This document shows, in pieces, positions 36,377 to 45,322 of a stretch of DNA of 57,550 nt. The translations under genes were made by a program, and so were the position numbers. Source of the DNA: UBA11400 sp964550435 (GTDB lineage Bacteria; Bacteroidota; Rhodothermia; Balneolales; HLUCCA01); the NCBI GenBank assembly GCA_964550435.1, contig CAZJZI010000010.1, positions 1 through 57,550 of the forward strand. The letters are read 5' to 3'. How positions within the stretch are numbered: the stretch's first letter is position 1; the number at the start of each line of letters is the position of its first letter. The notes beneath the pieces were generated by a model, which saw nothing but the letters and a program-made list of their open reading frames with translations, had not been told where the DNA came from and searched no databases.

Positions 36377-38581
36377 TTACTGGATCCTGTCTGGTTTGAG
36401 TATAATCCCGGCAAGCGGTGGGACCGTTAACTCAAGATGAGCAGGTAATCCATGCCATTCCCCATCACTTGACTCGGCTCCCGGTAATCCGGTATTACTC
36501 CCACCATAGTATTCCGAGTCGCTATTGAATATAACCTTAAATCGGCATTTTTCCGGTACCCCGATCACATATTTCTTGTGAACAACCGGCGTAAAGTTCA
36601 TCACCACGATCACATACTCATCGTCCTGACTTCCATAACGGATATAACTCAATATTGACTTTTCGTAGTCTGATGCGTTTATCCATCGAAATCCATTCCA
36701 GTCAAAGTCTACTGAATGTAACGCATTTTCAGATGCATATAATGCATTCAGATCTCTGAGCATAGCCTGAAGCTTACGATGATTATCATACTCCAACACC
36801 CCCCACTCGAGTTGTTTTTCAGCATTCCACTCGGTCCATTGACCAATTTCACCACCCATAAAATTGAGTTTTTTGCCCGGATGGGTAAACATGTAGGTAT
36901 AAAGCGCTCTTAGATTAGCGAATTTCTGCCAAACATCGCCCGGCATCTTCGATAACATCGATTTTTTCAAATGCACAACCTCATCATGCGAAAACGGCAA
37001 TATAAAATTCTCCGAGAAAGCGTAAATAAGGGAAAATGTAAGCTGATTGTGATGATACTTCCTGAAAAGCGGATCTACCTCTATATACTTAAGCGTATCA
37101 TTCATCCATCCCATGTTCCACTTGTAATCGAATCCGAGTCCACCCAAATAGGTAGGTCTCGATACCATCGGCCATGAAGTCGACTCTTCGGCAAAGGTCA
37201 TAACTCCATTAAATTCCTGGTGAACTACCTCATTGAAACGCTTAAGAAAATGAATCGCTTCCAGGTTCTCACGGCCTCCGTATTTATTCGGTATCCACTC
37301 TCCATCTTTTCTTGAGTAGTCGAGATAAAGCATTGACGCTACCGCATCAACTCTTAATCCATCTATGTGATACATATCAAGCCAGAAAACTGCATTAGAA
37401 ATCAGGAAATTCATAACTTCGGTGCGGCCAAAATTGAAGATATTAGTTCCCCAATCCTTGTGCTCGCCTTTGCGTGGATCCGAGTGCTCATAAAAATGGG
37501 TTCCATCAAAAAATCGCAGACCGTGATCATCTTTTGTAAAGTGAGCCGGAACCCAGTCAACTATGACACCGATTCCATTTACATGGCATTCATCAACAAA
37601 GTGCATGAAATCTTTGGGTGATCCAAAGCGACTAGTGGGCGCGAAGTATCCGGTAATCTGATAACCCCAGCTTGGATCATACGGGTGTTCAGCAATAGGC
37701 AACAATTCGATGTGGGTGTAGCCCATCTCCTTGGCGTATGGAATTAACTCCTTTGCCATTTCCTTGTATGAGTAGAACGAGTAATTAATGTCATTCTTCC
37801 GACGCCAGCTTCCTACATGTACTTCATACACGGATAATGGTTTATCGAAGTGCTGAGTTCGTTCTTTCATCCACTTTTTGTCACGCCATTTGAATCCAGA
37901 AATATCAGTAACTATGGATGCCGTTTGAGGGCGCAATTCGGCTTGAAAGGCATAGGGGTCTGCTTTTTTCAACGGCAATGTTGTGTTATTTGAACTGATT
38001 TCGTACTTGTAGGGCACCCCATCCTCAACACCTGGAATGAAAATCTCCCAAATTCCCTGATCAAAATACTTTCGCATCACGTGTACGCGTCCGTCCCAGC
38101 CATTGAAAGGACCAATCACGCTTACACGCTTAGCCGAAGGTGCGCAAACCACGAATCGAGTACCGCGTACCCCGTCCAATTCCATAACATGGGCACCCAT
38201 AAATTGGTACGCATGATTATGATTCCCTTCACCCCACAACTGAAGATCAAACTCAGAAAGTGTGGGTCCAAAAGCATATGAATCAAGTATTCTTACTGGA
38301 TTAATACCCGGCCAGGTAATCAAAAAGTGATATGAAAATCGATTTTTCAAATTCTTAAAAAACACCTCGAATAGCCCTTCATCCGACACACGGGTCATCT
38401 CAAACGACTTACCCGTCTTGTCATTTACCAGATCTATTCGCTCGGCATATGGTTTAAATGCTCGCACTACAATGCCCTTTGGGTCGTTTGAAACGTGCAT
38501 CCCAAGCACTGAAAAGGGGTTATCGTGATCGCCACGGCCAATGGCTCCGATTTGAACAGATGAAAGTGTAGATGGACTCAC
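36377..38581 (-). CDS. glgB: 1,4-alpha-glucan branching enzyme
   Basis: GH13 branching enzyme, 734 residues, making alpha-1,6 branches in glycogen. It has N-terminal carbohydrate-binding modules (NPFSVLGMHVSNDPKGIVVR; FVVCAPSAKRVSVIGPFNGW), the substrate loop YTHIELLPIAEHPYDPSWGY, nucleophile Asp in DGLRVDAVASMLYLDY (about 410), acid/base Glu in TFAEESTSWP (about 463), LGGLGFDYKWNMGWMND, and transition-state Asp in PFSHDEVVHLKKSM (about 530). Its start at 38581 is divergent from the permease gene. First gene of the minus-strand glycogen run glgB-malQ-half-glgA. Confidence 0.97.
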   Translation of the reverse strand: MSPSTLSSVQIGAIGRGDHDNPFSVLGMHVSNDPKGIVVRAFKPYAERIDLVNDKTGKSFEMTRVSDEGLFEVFFKNLKNRFSYHFLITWPGINPVRILDSYAFGPTLSEFDLQLWGEGNHNHAYQFMGAHVMELDGVRGTRFVVCAPSAKRVSVIGPFNGWDGRVHVMRKYFDQGIWEIFIPGVEDGVPYKYEISSNNTTLPLKKADPYAFQAELRPQTASIVTDISGFKWRDKKWMKERTQHFDKPLSVYEVHVGSWRRKNDINYSFYSYKEMAKELIPYAKEMGYTHIELLPIAEHPYDPSWGYQITGYFAPTSRFGSPKDFMHFVDECHVNGIGVIVDWVPAHFTKDDHGLRFFDGTHFYEHSDPRKGEHKDWGTNIFNFGRTEVMNFLISNAVFWLDMYHIDGLRVDAVASMLYLDYSRKDGEWIPNKYGGRENLEAIHFLKRFNEVVHQEFNGVMTFAEESTSWPMVSRPTYLGGLGFDYKWNMGWMNDTLKYIEVDPLFRKYHHNQLTFSLIYAFSENFILPFSHDEVVHLKKSMLSKMPGDVWQKFANLRALYTYMFTHPGKKLNFMGGEIGQWTEWNAEKQLEWGVLEYDNHRKLQAMLRDLNALYASENALHSVDFDWNGFRWINASDYEKSILSYIRYGSQDDEYVIVVMNFTPVVHKKYVIGVPEKCRFKVIFNSDSEYYGGSNTGLPGAESSDGEWHGLPAHLELTVPPLAGIILKPDRIQ

Positions 38582-38690
38582 AAGGTACCTCTATAGTTTA
38601 GATGAATAGGAAATATATAAATTTTGGCAACAACCACGTAACTGCATCACTATAAGGCTAAGAAACCCATTTTTTACGTAACTTCAGCCC

Positions 38691-39923
38691 ATGAATCCAA
38701 TTCGACTCATTGCAACCAGATATCTTACATCTCGAAGAGGTGTGACATTGGTATCAACTCTAACTATGATAAGCATTTCGGGTATCACAATAGGTACCGC
38801 ACTGCTGATCATCGTTCTTTCTGTGTTTAATGGATTTTTTGATGTAGTCCAGGGATTACTACTACGATATGATCCAGATATCCGTATTGAATCTGCAACC
38901 GAGAGAGTCTTTAATCGGGATGCAAATATCGAGGCAGCACTTCGCGAAATTCCAGAAATTCTTGCAATAGCCCCTTTTATCGAGGGAAAGTCATTACTGG
39001 CTCACCGTGGAAGTGATGAAAAAGTTGTTGTTGTACGAGGCATAGATCCAGAAAGCTTCTTCGATGTGGTTGATCTTGATGACGAGTTGACTCCGGAAGA
39101 ACGCGATTTGTCTGTTCGACGTCGCATGCCTGGAATTCTGATTGGCGACCAGTTAACATCTCAGCTTAGTATCGCAGTAGAGGATCGCGTTTCATTGCTA
39201 AGTGCAGAGGGGATACAGCGGGCAGTTACCAGTTTTTCACCCCCGAGATTCTACACGTTTGATGTCCGTGGAAGCTTTTATTTACAACAGGTGTATGAAG
39301 GGTCAAATGTATTTATAGAATTGGAGGCCGCACAACGTATGTTTAACCGACGAAACGGACTTTCAGGCTATGATCTCAAATTGACTTCCCACGAAATCGC
39401 AGACCAGGTAAAACCCAGGATCCAGGCCCGAATCGGTGATAATTATGTTGTCAGAACCTGGTATGATCTTCAAAAACCGCTTTACGACGTAATGAATATC
39501 GAAAAATGGAGTGCGTATTTTATTTTGATGATTATCGTTTTCGTTGCGGTTCTGAATATAGTTGGCTCACTGACTATGATTGTAATTCAAAAGTCGCGTG
39601 ATATCGGAATTCTGATGTCGTTTGGCTACACAAGCGCTCAGATTAAGCGAATTTTCCTCCGACAAGGTTTGATCATCGGAATAATCGGATGTGGTATAGG
39701 TGGAAGTCTGGGACTTCTCTTGAGCTGGATTCAGCTCCAGTACGAAGTCGTTAAGCTGGCGGGGGCCGAATCATTTATTATAAGTGCGTATCCGGTCGCA
39801 ATCTCTGCTTTGGATGTATTCATGGTCCTGGCAGGTAGCTTAACTTTAAGTATCATCGCAGCTTGGTATCCTGCTAAACGTGCCGCTGCTATTGATCCCG
39901 CTGAAGCAATCAGATATAACTGA
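38691..39923 (+). CDS. LolC/LolE-type ABC transporter permease
   Basis: 410-residue inner-membrane protein of the FtsX/MacB/LolCE class. It has an N-terminal transmembrane helix (VSTLTMISISGITIGTALLI plus LIIVLSVFNGF), a periplasmic domain of about 220 residues (PDIRIESATERVF ... YDLKLTSHEIADQ), then three helices near 275-300, 320-350 and 375-400 (FILMIIVFVAVLNIVGSLTM; KSRDIGILMSFGYTSAQIKR; YPAKRAAAIDPAEAIRYN). The C-terminal PAKRAAxxDPxEALR-type ending is typical of LolE. Probable role: releasing lipoproteins to LolA for outer-membrane targeting, fitting the many lipoproteins and the lolA-like gene at 56.8 kb. The ATPase LolD is not in the window. Confidence 0.85.
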   Translation: MNPIRLIATRYLTSRRGVTLVSTLTMISISGITIGTALLIIVLSVFNGFFDVVQGLLLRYDPDIRIESATERVFNRDANIEAALREIPEILAIAPFIEGKSLLAHRGSDEKVVVVRGIDPESFFDVVDLDDELTPEERDLSVRRRMPGILIGDQLTSQLSIAVEDRVSLLSAEGIQRAVTSFSPPRFYTFDVRGSFYLQQVYEGSNVFIELEAAQRMFNRRNGLSGYDLKLTSHEIADQVKPRIQARIGDNYVVRTWYDLQKPLYDVMNIEKWSAYFILMIIVFVAVLNIVGSLTMIVIQKSRDIGILMSFGYTSAQIKRIFLRQGLIIGIIGCGIGGSLGLLLSWIQLQYEVVKLAGAESFIISAYPVAISALDVFMVLAGSLTLSIIAAWYPAKRAAAIDPAEAIRYN

Positions 39924-39937
39924 TTATTAGTTTTAAA

Positions 39938-39979
39938 GACAAGGGATAAGGGACAAGGGATAATAGACAAGGGAGAGTT
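39938..39979. repeat. Heptamer array C (GAYAAGG type)
   Basis: Six 7-mers: GACAAGG, GATAAGG, GACAAGG, GATAATA, GACAAGG, GAGAGTT, beginning 15 bp after the permease stop. A complementary-sense set (CTTTACC, CTTATCC, CTTTTCT) follows at 39993-40013, so the same period continues on the opposite strand. Confidence 0.75.
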
Positions 39980-40008
39980 GAAAAAATATTCTCTTTACCC
40001 TTATCCCT
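39942..40008. terminator. Inverted repeat formed by array C and its reverse-sense copy
   Basis: AGGGATAAGGG (39942-39952) and CCCTTATCCCT (39998-40008) are perfect 11-bp complements separated by 45 bp, between the convergent permease and Mur-ligase genes. An RNA hairpin from either strand could protect or terminate transcripts, but there is no adjacent U-run. Confidence 0.45.
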
Positions 40009-40055
40009 TTTCTCTTCACGACCTGCAATGAGTAGCTCGCGGGTAATACAGTGAA

Positions 40056-41693
40056 CTACTCGTTGTAGGTATCAGGTAAATCATTCTCATAAAGTACGAT
40101 ATCGCCAGTTTGTAACCATTCTTTAAGCCAATTGTTAGCCTCAAAAAGACTGTTTACTACCAGAACCTGATCTACTGGATATCCCCGCTCTATGATCCCG
40201 TCATAAATTGGGCGTGTACGTTTTTTCCCGACCAGAATAACCTTTTCAATACCCGATTCACCGATCACATTGCCAAACTCACGATTTAGAATTTCTTCCT
40301 CGTCACCAAGTTCAACCATTCCAGGAGTAACCACTACTCTCCTGCCACTCTCAAATGCTGACAAAACCTCGATAGCATTTGCTGCCCCTACCGGATTTGA
40401 GTTAAAAGCATCGTCTATGACTACATATGTGCCACCGGCTTTAAGTTCCAGACGATGTTCAACAGGCTCCATTCGTGCAACTGCCATTGCCATGGTCTTC
40501 ATCCTCATTCCGAGATGTGACCCAACTGCAAATCCAAGTAGAATATTCTGGACATTGTGTTTTCCAAGCAGCCTAGTGTTTACATCAACTTCTTCACCTA
40601 ATGGCCCAATGACTGTAAATGAGCATCCTCTAGCATCATATCTGATGTTTTTAGCCCGATAATTCCCATTTTTGATGCCAGCAGAAATTCTAGTGATGTA
40701 ATTTTTATCATGGACTATCTTCATCACTCGTTCATCGTCGGCGTTCACGATTGCCGTATCACCTGGATCAAGCGCATCAATCAGCTCACCTTTAGTTTTT
40801 GCGATCATTTCTTGCGATCCAAAAGTTTCTAAGTGCGCCTTACCGATGTTAGTCAATATGGCAATATTAGGTTTGGCAATTTCACATAGTTCCCGAATAT
40901 TTCCCTCATACCTGGCACCCATCTCCAGTATCAGGATTTGATGCGTAGGATGAAGTTCATTGTTAATCACCGTACAAATTCCCATTGGAGTATTAAAGCT
41001 TCCAGGAGTAAAACAAACCGAAAATCGCTCCTGAAGAATTGCTGCCAAGGCGAACTTGGTACTTGTTTTACCATAGCTCCCGGTTATTCCGATAACAACC
41101 AGCTCCGGCATCGATGCCAGCTTCTTCTGTGCTTTTCGAATGTAACCCAACTGAATCCTATTTTCAATCGGACGCATCACGAAACCGGCCAAAAGTACTA
41201 TGAATGGTACAAGAATATCAGCAAGCAAAAACGCAAAGGTGATGATGTAGACATCTGGCAATAATCCTGCAAGCTGATATCCAGTACGGATTCCAAAAAC
41301 AGGTAAAACTGGATATAAAATTGCGATCGGTAGAATCAATCTCTTGACGCGATGTGTTATAACAAGTGGTTTCTTCTGCTTCTTTGAATACAATGTTACA
41401 TCAAAAAACCACGCCGACATGAAAATTGTTATGATGACAATTGGCGCTGTTTCAGTAAAAAACTTTGACACATACACCAAAAAAGCAAGCAAAAGCACGT
41501 TAGCCAATGCATACTTCCCGTTCAGAACGTGCGAATTCCAATTATCACGTAGCCATGCCCAATACTCGTTGGTTTTGTAACCAGTTAGCTGGAATGTGTG
41601 AATGAAAAACGTCGACCTGTGCCAACTATGGCGAATCATGAAAATACACATGATCGCAAAGAGTGCCTGCACAAAGATCAGGTAATTAGCCAA
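40056..41693 (-). CDS. Membrane-fused Mur ligase (MurF-like ATP-dependent amino-acid ligase)
   Basis: 545 residues. The first about 190 residues hold around five hydrophobic helices (FVQALFAIMCIFMI; ANVLLLAFLVYVSKFF; IVIITIFMSAWFFDV; LILPIAILYPVLPVF; DVYIITFAFLLADILVPFIV). The rest is a Mur ligase: P-loop VIGITGSYGKTSTK (about 198-207), TPGSFNTPMGI, LILEMGARYEGNI, LTNIGKAHLETFGS with carbamylated-Lys region AKTKGELID, NADDERV, and the C-terminal domain VIDDAFNSNPVGA and VTPGMVELGDEE. The MurF N-terminal UDP-binding domain is replaced by the membrane part, so the acceptor may be membrane-linked or differ from UDP-MurNAc tripeptide. The C-terminal domain is closest to MurF. Divergent from the sugar nucleotidyltransferase. 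Confidence 0.8.
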   Translation of the reverse strand: MANYLIFVQALFAIMCIFMIRHSWHRSTFFIHTFQLTGYKTNEYWAWLRDNWNSHVLNGKYALANVLLLAFLVYVSKFFTETAPIVIITIFMSAWFFDVTLYSKKQKKPLVITHRVKRLILPIAILYPVLPVFGIRTGYQLAGLLPDVYIITFAFLLADILVPFIVLLAGFVMRPIENRIQLGYIRKAQKKLASMPELVVIGITGSYGKTSTKFALAAILQERFSVCFTPGSFNTPMGICTVINNELHPTHQILILEMGARYEGNIRELCEIAKPNIAILTNIGKAHLETFGSQEMIAKTKGELIDALDPGDTAIVNADDERVMKIVHDKNYITRISAGIKNGNYRAKNIRYDARGCSFTVIGPLGEEVDVNTRLLGKHNVQNILLGFAVGSHLGMRMKTMAMAVARMEPVEHRLELKAGGTYVVIDDAFNSNPVGAANAIEVLSAFESGRRVVVTPGMVELGDEEEILNREFGNVIGESGIEKVILVGKKRTRPIYDGIIERGYPVDQVLVVNSLFEANNWLKEWLQTGDIVLYENDLPDTYNE

Positions 41694-41810
41694 GGTTAAA
41701 ATGGGATTTGTCCGTTAACGATTCCTTTAAAAATTGGCTTAATATAACAAGTTCTTATATCTTTGTTCGCTCAAATCATAACCCTTCGGAGAAGTTTTGG
41801 AGATTATTAG

Positions 41811-42812
41811 ATGAAATTAATTATCCCGATGGCGGGCAAAGGTACACGACTACGACCTCATTCCCATACAACTCCAAAACCGCTGCTCCCGGTTGCAGGG
41901 ACTACAATAATCGAAAGAATCGTCGAAACGTTCTCAAGGACTGTAAATCGACCAATAGACGAAATTGCATTCATTCTTGGTGATTTTGGATCTCAGGTGG
42001 AGGCAGACTTGACCGAAATGAGCCGTCTGCATGGAGCAAAAGCCAGTTTTTACAAGCAGGATGTAGCCCATGGTACTGCTCACGCTGTTTTTTGTGCTGA
42101 AGAGAAACTTGAGGGTGAAATCATAATTGTTTTCGCAGATACGCTTTTTGATACCGTTTCCGGTGTGAATGTTGACGATGCCGATGCGGTTATTTGGCTC
42201 AAGGAAGTTGAGGACCCTTCACGTTTCGGCGTGGCTGTACAAAAGGAAGGTCGCATTACAGGTTTCGTGGAGAAACCAAGCGAGTTAATTTCAAATCTGG
42301 CTATTATCGGAGTTTATTATTTACGTGATGGCGCCGCCTTACGCGAAAAAATACGTTATCAACTCGATAACAATCTCCGTGGCCACGGAAATGAATTTCA
42401 ACTTACTGATGCCATTGATGCACTTTTGAAAGATGGAAAGATATTTAAATCGGCAACGGTTGATGAATGGTTGGATTGCGGAACAATCGACGCATGGCTC
42501 GATACATCTGCAGTTATTTGCCAAAAAGAGAATCAGACTGTAGATAAATCACTGTTCCCAAATACTACTATCGTTGAACCCGTAAGTATAGGAGTTGGTG
42601 CCTCAATCCAGAATTGTACAATCGGTCCTAATACTACAATAGGTGCAGGATCGAAAATCATGGGATCCGCAGTCCGCAATAGCATCATTTTAGACAGAGC
42701 TTCAGTAATTGATTCGGAACTTGACAGGGCAACAATCGGTTTCGATAGCCAGGTCAAAAATCTACGTGGATCAGCCCACGTCGGTGATCACTCCGTTATT
42801 GATGCATCCTGA
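41811..42812 (+). CDS. Sugar-phosphate nucleotidyltransferase with left-handed beta-helix tail
   Basis: 333-residue NDP-sugar pyrophosphorylase. The N-terminal signature IIPMAGKGTRLRPHSHTTPK binds the NTP; HGTAHAVFCAEEKL, FADTLFD, VEDPSRFGVAV, GFVEKPSE, GHGNEFQLTDAI and EWLDCGTID follow the RmlA/GlmU-like fold. From about 245 hexapeptide repeats (SIGVGASIQNCTIGPNTTIG) form a beta-helix. It uses a sugar 1-phosphate and an NTP; the base and sugar cannot be read (thymidylyl, uridylyl or adenylyl are possible). It is not a canonical GlgC but sits between glycogen loci. It converges with the CDF gene with 16 bp between stops. Confidence 0.83.
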   Translation: MKLIIPMAGKGTRLRPHSHTTPKPLLPVAGTTIIERIVETFSRTVNRPIDEIAFILGDFGSQVEADLTEMSRLHGAKASFYKQDVAHGTAHAVFCAEEKLEGEIIIVFADTLFDTVSGVNVDDADAVIWLKEVEDPSRFGVAVQKEGRITGFVEKPSELISNLAIIGVYYLRDGAALREKIRYQLDNNLRGHGNEFQLTDAIDALLKDGKIFKSATVDEWLDCGTIDAWLDTSAVICQKENQTVDKSLFPNTTIVEPVSIGVGASIQNCTIGPNTTIGAGSKIMGSAVRNSIILDRASVIDSELDRATIGFDSQVKNLRGSAHVGDHSVIDAS

Positions 42813-42828
42813 ATTAGTATCCCTAAGT

Positions 42829-43761
42829 TCAGATAAATTTATCTAGCTCAATATTCTCGTTGACTCCCTCAAGTCGGCCATGAGCTTCTTTATGAACTTC
42901 TTCTGGTTCGAGATGTATCGTTACAATCGCATCTCCCTCAACCGCTTTTATTAACCTTCGCTCCAACTCTGTTGCAATTTCATGGGCCTCTTCCAGACTC
43001 ATGTCTTTATGAAAGAGGGCATGTAGCTCTATCCAGGTTGTTCTACCAGTGGTTCTATGACGTAATCCATGCCAATCCAAAATACCTTTGGGCATCTTCG
43101 TGTTCAAAACTTCTTTGATTTTATCGTCTTGACTCTCATCAACCTGGTCCATTATCCCGCGGTAAGCAAATTTCACAAGCCCCCATCCCTCATACATAAT
43201 ATATCCCGCAACTAACAGAGCCACAATGGAATCCAGAATCATAAACTGAGTCCATTCGATGAGTATCAGAGTCACAACAACACCGCCACTTGTGTAAACA
43301 TCCGTTAATGTGTGTTTAGCATTTCCAAGGATAATGTTACTCTTGGATTTCTTGCCAATGTACATGAGATAGCTACCCAAAAACAGGTTTAGGAGTCCGG
43401 CAGCACCAACGATGTAGATACCTTCCTGTAGGTGGTCAGGTTCGAGTCCGAGTATCAAATGTCGCACAGACTGATAAATAATCATGAGTCCGGCCATAAT
43501 TATTACGCTACCTTCGAGTCCTACTGACAAAAACTCGATTCGTTCATGACCATAAAGATGCTTTTCGTCGGCTGGCTGGGCACTCAGATACACCCCATAC
43601 ATACTGAAACCGACAGCAAGAACATGGACAACCGACTCGGCCATGTCAGAAAGAACCGTGTTACTTCCCGTGACCAGAAATCCGGCGAATTTTATCGAAA
43701 ATGAGATGAATGATACCGCGAAACTGATTCGAATAGCCAGTTGTTCTTGCGAGCGGTTCAT
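42829..43761 (-). CDS. Cation diffusion facilitator (CDF) family transporter
   Basis: 310-residue inner-membrane metal/proton antiporter with about six helices and a C-terminal cytoplasmic domain. TM2 carries LSDMAESVVHVL, the D-x-x-E-S variant of the CDF metal site; HLYGHERIEFLS is the conserved loop; TM5 has GNAKHTLTDVYTSGG (His and Asp site residues). The C-terminal domain includes GLRHRTTGRTTWIELHALFH and a late AIVTIHLEPEEVHKE. The family exports Zn, Fe, Mn or Co; the Glu/His substitution in TM2 prevents a firm metal call. Divergent from cca. Confidence 0.88.
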   Translation of the reverse strand: MNRSQEQLAIRISFAVSFISFSIKFAGFLVTGSNTVLSDMAESVVHVLAVGFSMYGVYLSAQPADEKHLYGHERIEFLSVGLEGSVIIMAGLMIIYQSVRHLILGLEPDHLQEGIYIVGAAGLLNLFLGSYLMYIGKKSKSNIILGNAKHTLTDVYTSGGVVVTLILIEWTQFMILDSIVALLVAGYIMYEGWGLVKFAYRGIMDQVDESQDDKIKEVLNTKMPKGILDWHGLRHRTTGRTTWIELHALFHKDMSLEEAHEIATELERRLIKAVEGDAIVTIHLEPEEVHKEAHGRLEGVNENIELDKFI

Positions 43762-43855
43762 GATTCTTTGATTTTATGAAAGATAAATCCCAATCCAGGC
43801 TGAATAGATAGCTGTTAAGTCGTATTTTCCAACCTGAAATAAAATACATACTATT

Positions 43856-45322
43856 TTGATTGGAATAGACCCAAAACACGAAAAGATTTTTAGGCTGGTA
43901 TCTGAAGCAGCCGCGCAAACCAGACAGCCAGTTTACGTGGTTGGTGGATTTGTGCGTGATTTTTACTTGAACAGAGATCGTTCTGATGAAGATTTTGACA
44001 TAGACTTCGTGACCGTTGGATCTGGTATAAAACTGGCTGAAAAGGTTGCCGAACTTCTTAATGTTCAGAAAGTTTCTGTTTTTAAACAGTTCGGAACAGC
44101 TCATATTCACTATCACGAATATGACCTGGAATTTGTTGGGGCAAGAAGGGAAAGCTACACACGTGACTCTCGAAATCCGGTCGTGGAAGATGGCACAATT
44201 GAAGATGACCAAAAAAGACGTGATTTTACTATCAACGCAATGTCGTGGTCATTAAACAAGGATAACTACGGTGAATTGATAGATCCATTTGGAGGAATCC
44301 GGGATCTGAACGGAGGTATCATCCGCACCCCTCTCGACCCAGATCGAACCTTCGATGACGACCCCCTCCGCATGATGCGCGCCATCCGCTTTGCCACCCA
44401 ACTCAATTTCACCATCGAAGCCGAAACTCTGGCATCAATCCATCGAATGCGTGAACGTATCCAGATTATATCCTCAGAACGTATCACCGATGAACTGAAT
44501 AAAATCATTGCTTGCCCACTACCTTCACATGGATTCCGAATCCTGTTCGAAACCGGTTTACTCAAAGAGTTTTTTCCGGAGATGCATAATCTTCATGGAG
44601 TTCAGGTAGTCAACGGAATTACACACAAAGATAACTTCTGGCATACTCTACAGGTTCTCGACAATGTCGCCAAGGTCTCAGACAACCTCTGGCTTCGATG
44701 GGCAGCCATTCTGCACGACATCGCTAAACCCCCGACCCAACGATTTGATCCAGTAATTGGCTGGACTTTTTACGGGCACGACGCACTCGGCGCAACATGG
44801 ACAAAACGTATCTTCAGGCGTTTTAATCTTCCCCTCGACGACCGCCTGAAATATGTTCAAACACTCGTACGCCTGCATTTGCGCCCAATTGCACTTGTCG
44901 ACAACGGGGTTACAGACAGCGCGATACGCCGGCTCCTTTTCGAGGCTCAGGATGATATCGACGACCTTATGACCTTGTGCCGGGCCGACGTCACCAGCAA
45001 AAACGATCGAAAGGTGAAGAAGTATCTCAACAACTTCGATCAAGTAGAACAGCGTATGAAGGAAGTTGAAGAGAAAGACCGACTTCGAAACTGGCAACCT
45101 CCTGTGCGTGGCGACGAAATCATGGAACGTCTAAACCTGAAGCCTGGCAAGGAGGTCGGACTCATCAAGTCAGCCATCGAAAACGCAATACTCGACGGTG
45201 AAATCCCAAACGAATACGAGGCCGCTCTCGAATACATGTATCGGGTGAAAGATGCCGTTCTGCACTCCCAGCCCCAAACCTCAACCCCTGACACTCAACC
45301 CCGCCCTGAGGGATCCCCATGA
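43856..45322 (+). CDS. cca: tRNA nucleotidyltransferase / poly(A) polymerase family (CCA-adding, HD)
   Basis: Nucleotidyltransferase expected to build the CCA end of tRNAs. The head domain has VYVVGGFVRDFYLNR and DEDFDIDFVTVG (catalytic DxD, about 48-50), ARRESYTRDSRNPVVEDGTI, RRDFTINAMSW and DDDPLRMMRAIRFATQL; an HD domain follows (RWAAILHDIAKPP, about 287). No ATG precedes the conserved region in frame; the start is TTG at 43856 after an upstream in-frame stop. The final about 19 residues (HSQPQTSTPDTQ...) are Pro/Thr/Gln-rich and encoded by heptamer array E. It overlaps ispE by 4 bp (ATGA). No PAP-versus-CCA distinction is possible by eye. Confidence 0.88.
   Translation: MIGIDPKHEKIFRLVSEAAAQTRQPVYVVGGFVRDFYLNRDRSDEDFDIDFVTVGSGIKLAEKVAELLNVQKVSVFKQFGTAHIHYHEYDLEFVGARRESYTRDSRNPVVEDGTIEDDQKRRDFTINAMSWSLNKDNYGELIDPFGGIRDLNGGIIRTPLDPDRTFDDDPLRMMRAIRFATQLNFTIEAETLASIHRMRERIQIISSERITDELNKIIACPLPSHGFRILFETGLLKEFFPEMHNLHGVQVVNGITHKDNFWHTLQVLDNVAKVSDNLWLRWAAILHDIAKPPTQRFDPVIGWTFYGHDALGATWTKRIFRRFNLPLDDRLKYVQTLVRLHLRPIALVDNGVTDSAIRRLLFEAQDDIDDLMTLCRADVTSKNDRKVKKYLNNFDQVEQRMKEVEEKDRLRNWQPPVRGDEIMERLNLKPGKEVGLIKSAIENAILDGEIPNEYEAALEYMYRVKDAVLHSQPQTSTPDTQPRPEGSP
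45268..45309. repeat. Heptamer array E inside the 3' end of cca (CAACCCC type)
   Basis: Six degenerate 7-mers CCAGCCC, CAAACCT, CAACCCC, TGACACT, CAACCCC, GCCCTGA, all translated as part of the cca C-terminus. Period 7 puts each repeat in a new reading frame, giving a non-repeating Pro-rich peptide. Confidence 0.55.
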
